DNA from: an uncultured Phascolarctobacterium sp.
GTDB taxonomy: Bacteria; Bacillota; Negativicutes; Acidaminococcales; Acidaminococcaceae
Assembly (NCBI RefSeq): GCF_905212365.1
Contig: NZ_CAJMEH010000016.1
Coordinates: forward strand, 1-32,197
DNA: 32,197 bases
Direction of reading: 5' to 3'
In this document: positions 6,900 through 14,278 of the stretch, one piece after another
How the letters are laid out: every line of letters starts with the position of its first letter
Position numbering within the stretch: the stretch's first letter is position 1
Made by a program: the position numbers and the translations under genes
Notes under the pieces: model-generated
What the model was told of the DNA's origin: nothing
Databases searched by the model: none
What the model saw: the letters and a program-made list of their open reading frames with translations, nothing else

Positions 6900-8057
6900 A
6901 TGAAAATGAAAAAGGTATTATCTGTGTTGTTGGCTTCCGCTGTGATGCTGGGCGCATTGACCGGCTGCGGCAGCGATAAAAAGGAAGAGGCCAAGAGCGA
7001 CAGCATTAAATTGGGCGTATTTCTGCCCTTGACCGGCGATAACGCCGCTGGCGGTGAGTTGGAGCTGCGCGGTATTAAACTGGCTAACAAAATGCATCCC
7101 GAGGTTTTGGGTAAAAAGGTTGAGCTGGTTGTTGCCGACAATAAATCCGATAAGGCAGAGGCTGCTTCCGTAGCAGCGCGCCTGATTGAAAAGGATAAGG
7201 TAGTTACCTTGCTGGGAAGTTACGGTTCTTCCTTGGCTATGGCTGCCGGTAATATCGTAAAGGACGCTAAGGTTCCGGCCATCGGCACCAGCTGCACTAA
7301 TCCGCAGGTAACGGCTAATAACGATTACTATTTCCGCGCTTGCTTTATCGACCCGTTCCAGGGCACTGTAATGGCTAACTACGCCTTCAAGCAGGGCGCA
7401 CGCAAGGTTGCTATTGTACAGGAAGTTTCCAACGACTATTCCGTTGGTCTGGCAAAATTCTTTAAGGAAGCTTTTGTAAAGCTGACTAATGATCCTAACG
7501 CTATTATCGACATTGCTAACTATCAGACCGGCGATAAGGACTTTACCGCTGTGCTGACTAACTTAAAGGCTAAGAACCCGGACGCTGTTTTTGCTCCCGG
7601 TAACTTTACTGAATCCGCTCTGCTTGTTAAACAAGCGCGTCAATTAGGTATTGAAGCTCCGTTCATGGGCGGCGACACTTGGGAAACTCAGGAATTTATC
7701 GATGTTGGCGGCAAGGAAGTTGAAGGCTGCGTAATGAGCACCGCTTTTGACCGTGAAAAGGCTTCCACTGAAGAAGCGCAGAAGTTCCTGAAGGCTTACA
7801 CCGACGAATACAAGGCTGAGCCTTCCGCATTGACCGCTATGGCATACGATTCTTACCTGATCGCCGTTGACGCTATTAAACGCGCTAACAGCACTGAACC
7901 GCAGAAGATTCGCGACGCTATCGCTCAAACCAAGGATTTGGAAGCCGTAACCGGCAAAACTACCCTGGATAAGAACGGCGACGCTATTAAGGCTGCTGTT
8001 ATCAAGGTTGTTAAAGACGGCAAATTCAAATATTTGGATTATGTAGACGTAAAATAA
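6900..8057 (+). CDS. livJ: Branched-chain amino acid ABC transporter substrate-binding lipoprotein
   Basis: The 385-residue protein starts with a lipoprotein signal peptide. The lipobox LTGC puts the lipidated Cys at residue 23, followed by a charged linker. The mature part is a type I periplasmic-binding fold (Peripla_BP_6 / LivJ family): IKLGVFLPLTGDNAAGGELELRGIKLA, then VVADNKSDKAEAASVAARLI, VVTLLGSYGSS and KVPAIGTSCTNP. It captures leucine, isoleucine or valine (or a related amino acid or amide) for the permease encoded downstream. Ligand specificity cannot be fixed from sequence alone. It is first in a livJHMGF operon, and a terminator after it would raise its level above that of the permease genes. 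Confidence 0.93.
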   Translation: MKMKKVLSVLLASAVMLGALTGCGSDKKEEAKSDSIKLGVFLPLTGDNAAGGELELRGIKLANKMHPEVLGKKVELVVADNKSDKAEAASVAARLIEKDKVVTLLGSYGSSLAMAAGNIVKDAKVPAIGTSCTNPQVTANNDYYFRACFIDPFQGTVMANYAFKQGARKVAIVQEVSNDYSVGLAKFFKEAFVKLTNDPNAIIDIANYQTGDKDFTAVLTNLKAKNPDAVFAPGNFTESALLVKQARQLGIEAPFMGGDTWETQEFIDVGGKEVEGCVMSTAFDREKASTEEAQKFLKAYTDEYKAEPSALTAMAYDSYLIAVDAIKRANSTEPQKIRDAIAQTKDLEAVTGKTTLDKNGDAIKAAVIKVVKDGKFKYLDYVDVK

Positions 8058-8074
8058 GATAAGGCTTTAAAGTG

Positions 8075-8111
8075 TGCTCCTGCTTCCGATGGAGGCAGGA
8101 GCATATCTTTT
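8075..8111 (+). terminator. Intra-operon terminator between livJ and livH
   Basis: TGCTCCTGCTTCC (8075-8087) pairs with GGAGGCAGGAGCA (8091-8103) over 13 base pairs including one T-G pair, loop GAT, followed by TATCTTTT. It is probably leaky, giving more livJ than livHMGF mRNA. Confidence 0.75.
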
Positions 8112-8155
8112 GAAAGGCGGCCGTGGGGTCGTTACTCTTAAATGGTGGTGAAAGA

Positions 8156-9088
8156 ATGGATTTTATAACTGATTTATTTCAGGTTATTGCCAATATGTCG
8201 GCCACGAGCTTAGCGCAGCATTTTGTCAACGGCGTTTCTCTGGGCAGCTTGTACGCCCTGATTGCCATTGGCTATACCATGGTATATGGCATTTTGCTGA
8301 TGATTAACTTTGCTCACGGCGATATTGTTATGATGGCCTGCTATTTTGCCTTCTTTGGCATTACGGTGTTCCACATTCCCTGGTATATTACCTTTGTGGG
8401 CGTCATTATTGCCACGGCGTTGTTAGGCGTGCTTATCGAGCGCACGGCTTACCGTCCTCTGCGCGAGGCTCCAAAAAATTCCGTACTGATTTCTGCTATC
8501 GGCGCATCCTTCCTGCTGGAAAATCTGGCTAACTATCTGTTCAGTGGACGTCCGCTGCGTTTTCCAGATATTCCTGTGTTGAGCCAGAATATCGCCGTAG
8601 GCGGCGTGCAGATTCAGGCTATCTGCCTGCTGATTCCCGTAATTACCTTTATCAGCCTAGCTGTGCTGCTGCATATCGTCAACCACACGAAGGTGGGCAT
8701 GGCTATGCGCGCTGTTTCCAAGGATTACGAAATTGCCCGCGTTATGGGCGTTAATATCGACCGCGTTATTTCCACAACCTTCGTGATTGGCAGCGCGTTG
8801 GCCGCTATCGGCGCGTTTATGTGGGGCGTGCGTTATCCCGGTATTACGCCTATGCTGGGCGTTATGCCGGGCTTGAAGTGTTTTATTGCCGCGGTAATCG
8901 GCGGCATCGGCAATATTAAGGGCGCAGTAATCGGCGGCTTTATTCTGGGCTTGGGCGAGGTCTTTATCGTGGCCTTCTTCCCGCAGCTTTCCGGCTACCG
9001 CGACGCTTTTGCGTTCATTGTGCTGATTATCATTCTGTTCTATAAGCCTACGGGCCTTTTGGGCGAAAAAACTACGGAGAAGGTGTAA
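8156..9088 (+). CDS. livH: Branched-chain amino acid ABC transporter permease LivH
   Basis: The 310-residue integral membrane protein has about eight helices and the LivH signature NGVSLGSLYALIAIGYTMVYGILLMINFAHGD near its start. Later come GMAMRAVSKDYEIARVMGVN, the cytoplasmic ABC-coupling loop with EAA-like features, and GGIGNIKGAVIGGFILGLGE. It forms the transmembrane heterodimer with LivM. ATG 8156 is preferred because GGTGGTG lies just upstream and the protein then starts like other LivH proteins. A GTG at 8123, after GAAAGG, would add 11 residues and cannot be excluded. Bases 8231-8253 are identical to intergenic bases 6401-6423. Confidence 0.94.
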   Translation: MDFITDLFQVIANMSATSLAQHFVNGVSLGSLYALIAIGYTMVYGILLMINFAHGDIVMMACYFAFFGITVFHIPWYITFVGVIIATALLGVLIERTAYRPLREAPKNSVLISAIGASFLLENLANYLFSGRPLRFPDIPVLSQNIAVGGVQIQAICLLIPVITFISLAVLLHIVNHTKVGMAMRAVSKDYEIARVMGVNIDRVISTTFVIGSALAAIGAFMWGVRYPGITPMLGVMPGLKCFIAAVIGGIGNIKGAVIGGFILGLGEVFIVAFFPQLSGYRDAFAFIVLIIILFYKPTGLLGEKTTEKV

Positions 9089-9090
9089 GC

Positions 9091-10161
9091 ATGACAAAAA
9101 GAAATATATTGCTGACTGTAGCCGGTATCGTGGTTCTTTTTGGCTTGGCCTGCTACGCTCAGTTGGAGCTTGATTCTTATTTTCGCAGAGTTATTAACCT
9201 GTGCTTGATTTATGCGATTATCGGCCTGTCCATGAATCTGACCAACGGCTTTGCCGGTCAGTTCAGCTTGGGTCAGGCTGGTTTTATGGCGATTGGCGCT
9301 TATGTGGTGGGCATTTTTACCGTGCCTGTGGGGCTGCGTGAAAATGTTTTTTATGCCGTGCCCATGAATCCGCTGATTGCCGATATTGAACTGCCGCTAT
9401 GGCTGGCGCTGATTGTAGGCGGCCTGCTGTCGGCGCTGGTAGCCTTTTTGATTGGCACGCCGGTGCTGCGCCTGCGCGGCGACTATCTGGCTATCGCTAC
9501 CCTGGGCTTTTCGGAAATTATCCGCATCGTGATTACCAATGCGCAGAGCTTTACTAACGGCGCTTTAGGCATTAAGGATATTCCAGCGCTGAACGACGTG
9601 CGTTATATTTTTATCGCTACGGCGATAACCTTTGTTTTTGTAACCTGCCTGATAAATTCTTCTTACGGCCGCGCCTTTAAAGCTATCCGTGAGGATGAAA
9701 TTGCGGCTGAGGCCATGGGAGTAAGCCTGTTCCGTCACAAATGCCTGGCCTTTATGCTGAGCGCGTTTTTCGCTGGCATAGGCGGCGGCTTGTATGCTAC
9801 ACTGCTGGGTACCGTCGACCCTAAGAACTTCCTTTTTACCTTGACCTATAACTTTTTGCTGATTATCGTTTTGGGCGGTATGGGTAGCATCACCGGCAGC
9901 ATGCTGGGCAGTATCATTGTTACGGCGGGTCTGGAATTCCTGCGCGTATTCGACGAGCCGCTAACGCTTTTCGGCACTGCGGTGCCGCTGTTCCGTCCAG
10001 GCTTCCGTATGGTTATCTTTTCCATTCTGCTTATGGCCTGCGTACTGTTCTGGCGCAAGGGCATTATGGGTACGGACGAATTTTCTTGGGATAAATTTGT
10101 CGCTTTCTGCAAAAATCCCTTCAAATATATGATGCGGAAGGGGGCTAAGAACAATGGCTAA
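9091..10161 (+). CDS. livM: Branched-chain amino acid ABC transporter permease LivM
   Basis: The 356-residue membrane protein has about nine or ten helices. Family blocks include LIYAIIGLSMNLTNGFAGQFSLGQAGFMAIGAYV, LRLRGDYLAIATLGFSEIIRI and FKAIREDEIAAEAMGVSLFRHKCLAFMLSAFFAGIGGGLYA, the last being the ATPase-coupling region. It starts two bases after livH and overlaps livG by eight bases, so translation is probably coupled. It partners LivH in the permease. Confidence 0.95.
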   Translation: MTKRNILLTVAGIVVLFGLACYAQLELDSYFRRVINLCLIYAIIGLSMNLTNGFAGQFSLGQAGFMAIGAYVVGIFTVPVGLRENVFYAVPMNPLIADIELPLWLALIVGGLLSALVAFLIGTPVLRLRGDYLAIATLGFSEIIRIVITNAQSFTNGALGIKDIPALNDVRYIFIATAITFVFVTCLINSSYGRAFKAIREDEIAAEAMGVSLFRHKCLAFMLSAFFAGIGGGLYATLLGTVDPKNFLFTLTYNFLLIIVLGGMGSITGSMLGSIIVTAGLEFLRVFDEPLTLFGTAVPLFRPGFRMVIFSILLMACVLFWRKGIMGTDEFSWDKFVAFCKNPFKYMMRKGAKNNG

Positions 10162-10951
10162 GACGCCCACTGTTTTAAAAACCGACAGCATTACCATGCG
10201 CTTTGGCGGCGTAACCGCTGTTTTTGAATTGAAGCTGGATATCCGCGAGCATCAGATTGTGGCTTTAATCGGGCCTAACGGCGCGGGTAAGACCACGGCC
10301 TTTAATATGATTACCGGCGTTTATACGCCTACGGAGGGCGACGTGCTCTATACGATTCCCGGCAAGGAGGAGCGCAAGATTACCGGCAAGCGGCCCAGCG
10401 ACATCGCTAAAATGGGTATTGCCCGTACCTTCCAGAATATCCGCCTGTTTAAGGATTTAAGCGTTTATGAAAACGTCATGATTGCTAAGCACCTGCATTT
10501 GAAGTCCGACTTTCTTTCCGCTGCGCTGCATCTGCCCTGGTATAATAAGGAGCAGCGCGCCATGGAGGCCGAGGTGGAAAAGCTGCTGCGCGAGGTTGAT
10601 TTGTGGGATTTGCGCAATGAAAAGGCCAGCAGTTTGCCCTATGGCAAGCAGCGCCGCTTGGAGATTGTGCGCGCTTTGGCTACCAATCCGCGCCTGCTGC
10701 TTTTGGACGAGCCTGCCGCAGGCATGAATCCTAAGGAAACGGAGGAGCTGACGGAATTTATCCGCCAGATTCGCGATGAGTATAATCTGACGATTTTTAT
10801 GATTGAGCATCATATGGATTTGGTTATGGAAATCAGCGATTGGATTTATGTTTTGGACTTCGGTATGCTGATCGCCGAGGGCACGCCTGCGGAGATTCAG
10901 AATAACAGCCGTGTTATCGAGGCTTACCTGGGGGTGGAAGAGGATGCTTAA
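10154..10951 (+). CDS. livG: Branched-chain amino acid ABC transporter ATP-binding protein LivG
   Basis: The 265-residue ATPase has Walker A GPNGAGKTT (about residues 40-48) and the long LivG insert with GIARTFQNIRLFKDLSVYENVMIAKH. Its signature LPYGKQRRLEI is of the LivG type rather than LSGGQ, and Walker B is LLLLDEPAAGM. The C-terminal ending VIEAYLGVEE is typical of the family. It powers uptake together with LivF. The start overlaps the livM stop in ATGGCTAA, and its own stop overlaps livF in the same way. Confidence 0.96.
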   Translation: MAKTPTVLKTDSITMRFGGVTAVFELKLDIREHQIVALIGPNGAGKTTAFNMITGVYTPTEGDVLYTIPGKEERKITGKRPSDIAKMGIARTFQNIRLFKDLSVYENVMIAKHLHLKSDFLSAALHLPWYNKEQRAMEAEVEKLLREVDLWDLRNEKASSLPYGKQRRLEIVRALATNPRLLLLDEPAAGMNPKETEELTEFIRQIRDEYNLTIFMIEHHMDLVMEISDWIYVLDFGMLIAEGTPAEIQNNSRVIEAYLGVEEDA

Positions 10952-11654
10952 AGTTGAAAATTTAGTTGTTTCCTACGGCGGCATCGAAGCTCTGAAGGGT
11001 ATTTCGCTGGAGGTGCCTGAGGGTAAGATAGTAACACTGATTGGCGCTAACGGCGCTGGCAAAAGTACGCTGCTGCGCAGTATTATCGGCTTGGTGAAGC
11101 CGGATAGCGGCTCTATTACTTATAATGATAAGCAGCTGATGGGATTAAATTCCCAGCAGATTGTTACCAATGGTATTACGCTGGTGCCGGAAGGCCGCCG
11201 TATTTTCCCAAATCTGACGGTTTTGGAAAATTTGCAGATCGGCGCTTATCTGCGCAACGATAAGGACGGCATCGCTAAGGATATTCGTTGGATTTACGAT
11301 TTATTCCCCCGTTTGGAGGAACGCAGCTGGCAGATGGCCGGTACTTTGAGCGGCGGAGAGCAGCAGATGCTGGCTGTAGGCCGCGCGTTGATGTGCCGTC
11401 CCAAGGTGCTGATGATGGACGAGCCGTCCTTGGGCCTTGCTCCTTTGATTATAAAGGATATTTTTAATATTATTCAGGAAATCAACCGTCAGGGCATGAC
11501 GATCCTGCTTATCGAGCAGAACGCCAACATGGCGCTGAAGGTAGCGGACTTGGCTTACGTTTTGGAAACGGGCCGCATTACGATGAGCGGCACGGGGAGC
11601 GAGCTGCTGGAGAATCCGGATATTAAGGCTGCTTATTTAGGTAAAAAGAAATAG
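10944..11654 (+). CDS. livF: Branched-chain amino acid ABC transporter ATP-binding protein LivF
   Basis: The 236-residue ATPase has Walker A GANGAGKSTLL, LVPEGRRIFPNLTVLENL, signature LSGGEQQMLAVGRAL, Walker B LMMDEPSLGLAP and the terminal AAYLG. This is full length and typical for LivF. ATG 10944 overlaps the livG stop in ATGCTTAA; an in-frame GTG at 10911 lies within livG and would add a non-homologous extension. A strong terminator follows 42 bases later, closing the operon. Confidence 0.96.
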   Translation: MLKVENLVVSYGGIEALKGISLEVPEGKIVTLIGANGAGKSTLLRSIIGLVKPDSGSITYNDKQLMGLNSQQIVTNGITLVPEGRRIFPNLTVLENLQIGAYLRNDKDGIAKDIRWIYDLFPRLEERSWQMAGTLSGGEQQMLAVGRALMCRPKVLMMDEPSLGLAPLIIKDIFNIIQEINRQGMTILLIEQNANMALKVADLAYVLETGRITMSGTGSELLENPDIKAAYLGKKK

Positions 11655-11696
11655 CATCTGATGCTTTCTAGCCTGTTTAAGTTATATAAATTTCAC

Positions 11697-11739
11697 AATA
11701 GTCAACCAGTGGTAAATCATCGGTTGACTATTTTTTTTT
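11697..11739 (+). terminator. Strong terminator of the liv operon
   Basis: AATAGTCAACC (11697-11707) and GGTTGACTATT (11722-11732) form an 11-bp perfect stem followed by seven further T residues (nine Ts in all at 11731-11739). The right arm contains the -35 hexamer of the next promoter. Confidence 0.92.
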
Positions 11740-11752
11740 AACTAGCTATAAT
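11724..11752 (+). promoter_or_regulatory. Predicted ecf-truA promoter, overlapping the liv terminator
   Basis: TTGACT (11724-11729), in the terminator's right arm, and TATAAT (11747-11752) are exactly 17 bp apart. Initiation near 11759 would give a leader of about 30 nt before the GTG at 11791. Confidence 0.7.
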
Positions 11753-11790
11753 TAGAAGGAACATTGATAACGGCAATGGGAGGTTATCCT

Positions 11791-12615
11791 GTGATTAAGA
11801 TAGAGAATTTAAAGCATTATTATACCGACGCCGACGGCAACGAGGTTAAGGCGCTGGATGGCGTTAGCCTGGAGATAGAGCAGGGCGAGTTTGTGGCCGT
11901 CATCGGCGCTAACGGCAGTGGTAAATCTACCTTGGCACGGCATTTGAACTGTTTGCTGCTGCCTACGGATGGCCGCGTTGAGGTCGGCGGCATGAATACG
12001 CTGGACGAGAAGCATATGTGGGATATCCGCCAGCAGGTGGGCATGGTTTTCCAAAACCCTGATAACCAGATTGTGGCGGCGATTGTGGAGGAGGACGTGG
12101 CGTTCGGCCCTGAAAACATCGGCGTGCCCGGTCCGGAAATTGCTACCCGCGTGGCTAAGGCTTTGGCGGCGGTGAGCATGACGGATTATGCCAAGCATGC
12201 CCCGCATTTATTAAGCGGCGGGCAAAAGCAGCGTGTGGCTATCGCCGGGATTATGGCGTTGGAGCCTAAGTGCATCGTGCTGGATGAACCCACGGCTATG
12301 CTGGACCCGCAGGGCCGCAAGGAAATAGTGAGTACGGTGCGCAGCCTGAACAAGGAAAAGGACATTACCATCGTTTATATTACCCATTATATGACGGAGG
12401 CTTTGGCTGCCGACAGGGTTGTGGTTATGGAAAAGGGGCATATCCGCTTTACGGGGACGCCGCGTCAGGTGTTCAGCCGTGTGGACGAGCTGGAGCAGCT
12501 GGGGTTGGAAGCGCCGTTGGCCGCTAAGGTCGCCAGCGAGCTGCGCAAAAGCGGCGTGGATATGCCGGAGAATATTATTACGGATGAGGAGCTGGCGCAA
12601 GCATTATGTCAATAG
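11791..12615 (+). CDS. ecfA1: Energy-coupling factor transporter ATPase EcfA1
   Basis: The 274-residue ABC ATPase has Walker A GANGSGKST, Q-loop region GMVFQNPDNQIVAAIVEEDVAFGPEN, signature LSGGQKQRVAIAG and Walker B CIVLDEPTAMLD. The Q-loop NPDNQ form and the second ATPase downstream identify an ECF (CbiO-like) subunit. The EcfA1-A2-T module powers many vitamin-, cobalt- or nickel-specific S components encoded elsewhere. GTG 11791 is chosen because GGGAGG (11778-11783) sits seven bases upstream and the protein then starts with IKIENLKHYY. A TTG at 11764 and an ATG at 11776 in frame lack suitable spacing. Confidence 0.95.
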   Translation: MIKIENLKHYYTDADGNEVKALDGVSLEIEQGEFVAVIGANGSGKSTLARHLNCLLLPTDGRVEVGGMNTLDEKHMWDIRQQVGMVFQNPDNQIVAAIVEEDVAFGPENIGVPGPEIATRVAKALAAVSMTDYAKHAPHLLSGGQKQRVAIAGIMALEPKCIVLDEPTAMLDPQGRKEIVSTVRSLNKEKDITIVYITHYMTEALAADRVVVMEKGHIRFTGTPRQVFSRVDELEQLGLEAPLAAKVASELRKSGVDMPENIITDEELAQALCQ

Positions 12616-13463
12616 CATTAACGAATATTTATCATACATATTCCAAGGGCACGCCCTTTGAGCGCCTGGCTCTGCGGGACGTTTCCTTGGAGATAGCCAA
12701 GGGTGAAATAGTTGCTATTATCGGGCACACCGGCAGCGGTAAATCGACGCTGGTACAGCATCTTAACGGTCTGCTGAAGCCTGATAAAGGGCAGGCCGCC
12801 ATCGACGGCGTGAATATTAATGCCAAGGGAGCGCAGGCTAAAGCCGCCCGGCAGCAGGTGGGCATGGTGTTCCAATATCCTGAGCATCAGATTTTTGCGG
12901 AAACTGTTTTTGAGGATATTGCCTTTGGCCCGCGCAATAAGGGCTTTAAGGAGGATGAGGTGGCTAAGCAGGTGCGGGAGGCCATGGCTTTTGTCGGCTT
13001 GGATTACGATACCTTTGCCCAGCGTTCGCCCTTCCAGCTGAGCGGCGGGCAGATGCGCCGCGTGGCTATCGCCGGGGTGGTGGCGATGAATCCTGATTAT
13101 CTGGTGCTGGACGAGCCCAGCGCCGGGCTGGACCCGCGCAGCCGCAACGCCGTGTTCCGCGAGATTATGGCTTTGCATAAAAGCCGCGGCATAGCTATTG
13201 TTTTAGTTACGCATAGCATGGAGGAGGCGGTGAAATACGCCGACCGCCTGCTGGTTATCAACGGCGGCCAGGTGCTGTTTGACGGCCAGCCTGCATCCAT
13301 TTTCAAAGAGCATGGCGCAGAGCTGGTGCAGGTGGGCGTGGATGTGCCGCAGGTTTATAAGCTGGCGGCTTTGCTGCGGCAGCAGGGCTTGACTCTGCCG
13401 GAGGGTATTAAGGACGAAACGGCTCTGATTAAAGCGATTAAAAAGGCAAAGGGGTGGAAATGA
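12606..13463 (+). CDS. ecfA2: Energy-coupling factor transporter ATPase EcfA2
   Basis: The 285-residue ATPase has Walker A GHTGSGKSTL, Q-loop region GMVFQYPEHQIFAETVFEDIAFGPRN, signature LSGGQMRRVAIAG and Walker B YLVLDEPSAGLD. It pairs with EcfA1; the YPEHQ Q-loop variant is typical of EcfA2. Its ATG overlaps the ecfA1 stop by ten bases and its stop overlaps the ecfT start, consistent with tight translational coupling of the three subunits. Confidence 0.96.
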   Translation: MSIALTNIYHTYSKGTPFERLALRDVSLEIAKGEIVAIIGHTGSGKSTLVQHLNGLLKPDKGQAAIDGVNINAKGAQAKAARQQVGMVFQYPEHQIFAETVFEDIAFGPRNKGFKEDEVAKQVREAMAFVGLDYDTFAQRSPFQLSGGQMRRVAIAGVVAMNPDYLVLDEPSAGLDPRSRNAVFREIMALHKSRGIAIVLVTHSMEEAVKYADRLLVINGGQVLFDGQPASIFKEHGAELVQVGVDVPQVYKLAALLRQQGLTLPEGIKDETALIKAIKKAKGWK

Positions 13464-14278
13464 TGCTGAGCGATATTACGTTAGGTCAATATTTCCCAGG
13501 TAATTCCTTGATTCATCGTTTGGACCCGCGCACGAAGATTTTGGCGACGATTATTTATATTATCGCTATCTTTTTCGCTTCGACGCCCTTGTCCTACGGT
13601 ATTTTGACAGGCTTTGCCGCCATAGTGATTCTGATTTCGCGTTTGCCCTGGCTGTTGGTGCTGAAATCCTTGAAGCCGATATGGATTATCGTTATTTTGA
13701 CCATGCTGATTCATATGTTCACCGCGCCGGGCGAGCATATAATTTTTACCTGGAAGTTTTTGAGCGTGACTCAGGAGGGACTGGATATGGGCCTGAAAAT
13801 GGCTGTGCGTTTGATTTTGCTGCTGCTGTTTTCTTCCGTGCTGACCTTTACTACCTCGCCCATTGTGCTGACGGACGGCATTGAAAGTTTACTGCGCCCC
13901 TTTAAAAGCGTGGGCGTGCCTGCCCATGAGCTGGCGATGATGATGACTATCGCGCTGCGTTTTATACCTACGTTATTGGAAGAAACCGACCGCATTATGA
14001 AGGCGCAGACGGCCCGCGGCGCAGATTTTTCCAGCGGTAATCTTCTAGAGCGCATGAAGAATATGCTGCCGCTATTGGTACCGCTGTTTATCAGTGCTTT
14101 CCGTCGGGCGGACGAGCTGGCGGTGGCCATGGAGGCCCGCTGCTACCGCGGCGGCGAGGGCCGTACCCGTATGCATGAATTGGTTTTTGCTGCAGGCGAT
14201 TACGCCGCGCTGGCGCTGACGGTATTGCTGGCAGTTGGTCTTGCCGTGCTGCGCTGGGGGAACGTATGCGGACTATAA
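13460..14278 (+). CDS. ecfT: Energy-coupling factor transporter transmembrane protein EcfT
   Basis: The 272-residue membrane protein has RLDPRTKI near the N-terminus, about five or six helices, and the two cytoplasmic coupling motifs TARGADF and MEARCYRGGEGRTR that dock on the two ATPases. The second motif has Arg-Cys instead of Arg-Gly, as I recall from other Firmicute EcfT proteins. The ATG at 13460 overlaps the ecfA2 stop (ATGA); an ATG at 13463 is equally possible. No S component gene is adjacent, so the module probably serves several distant S components (group II arrangement). Confidence 0.94.
   Translation: MMLSDITLGQYFPGNSLIHRLDPRTKILATIIYIIAIFFASTPLSYGILTGFAAIVILISRLPWLLVLKSLKPIWIIVILTMLIHMFTAPGEHIIFTWKFLSVTQEGLDMGLKMAVRLILLLLFSSVLTFTTSPIVLTDGIESLLRPFKSVGVPAHELAMMMTIALRFIPTLLEETDRIMKAQTARGADFSSGNLLERMKNMLPLLVPLFISAFRRADELAVAMEARCYRGGEGRTRMHELVFAAGDYAALALTVLLAVGLAVLRWGNVCGL

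Noticed and set aside
6758..7141. 127-codon minus-strand ORF over the livJ start
   Set aside because: It covers the livJ promoter and signal peptide in antisense and has no recognisable features.
11647..11669. Small hairpin at the livF stop codon
   Set aside because: The stem is short and bulged and the strong terminator 30 bases downstream explains termination.
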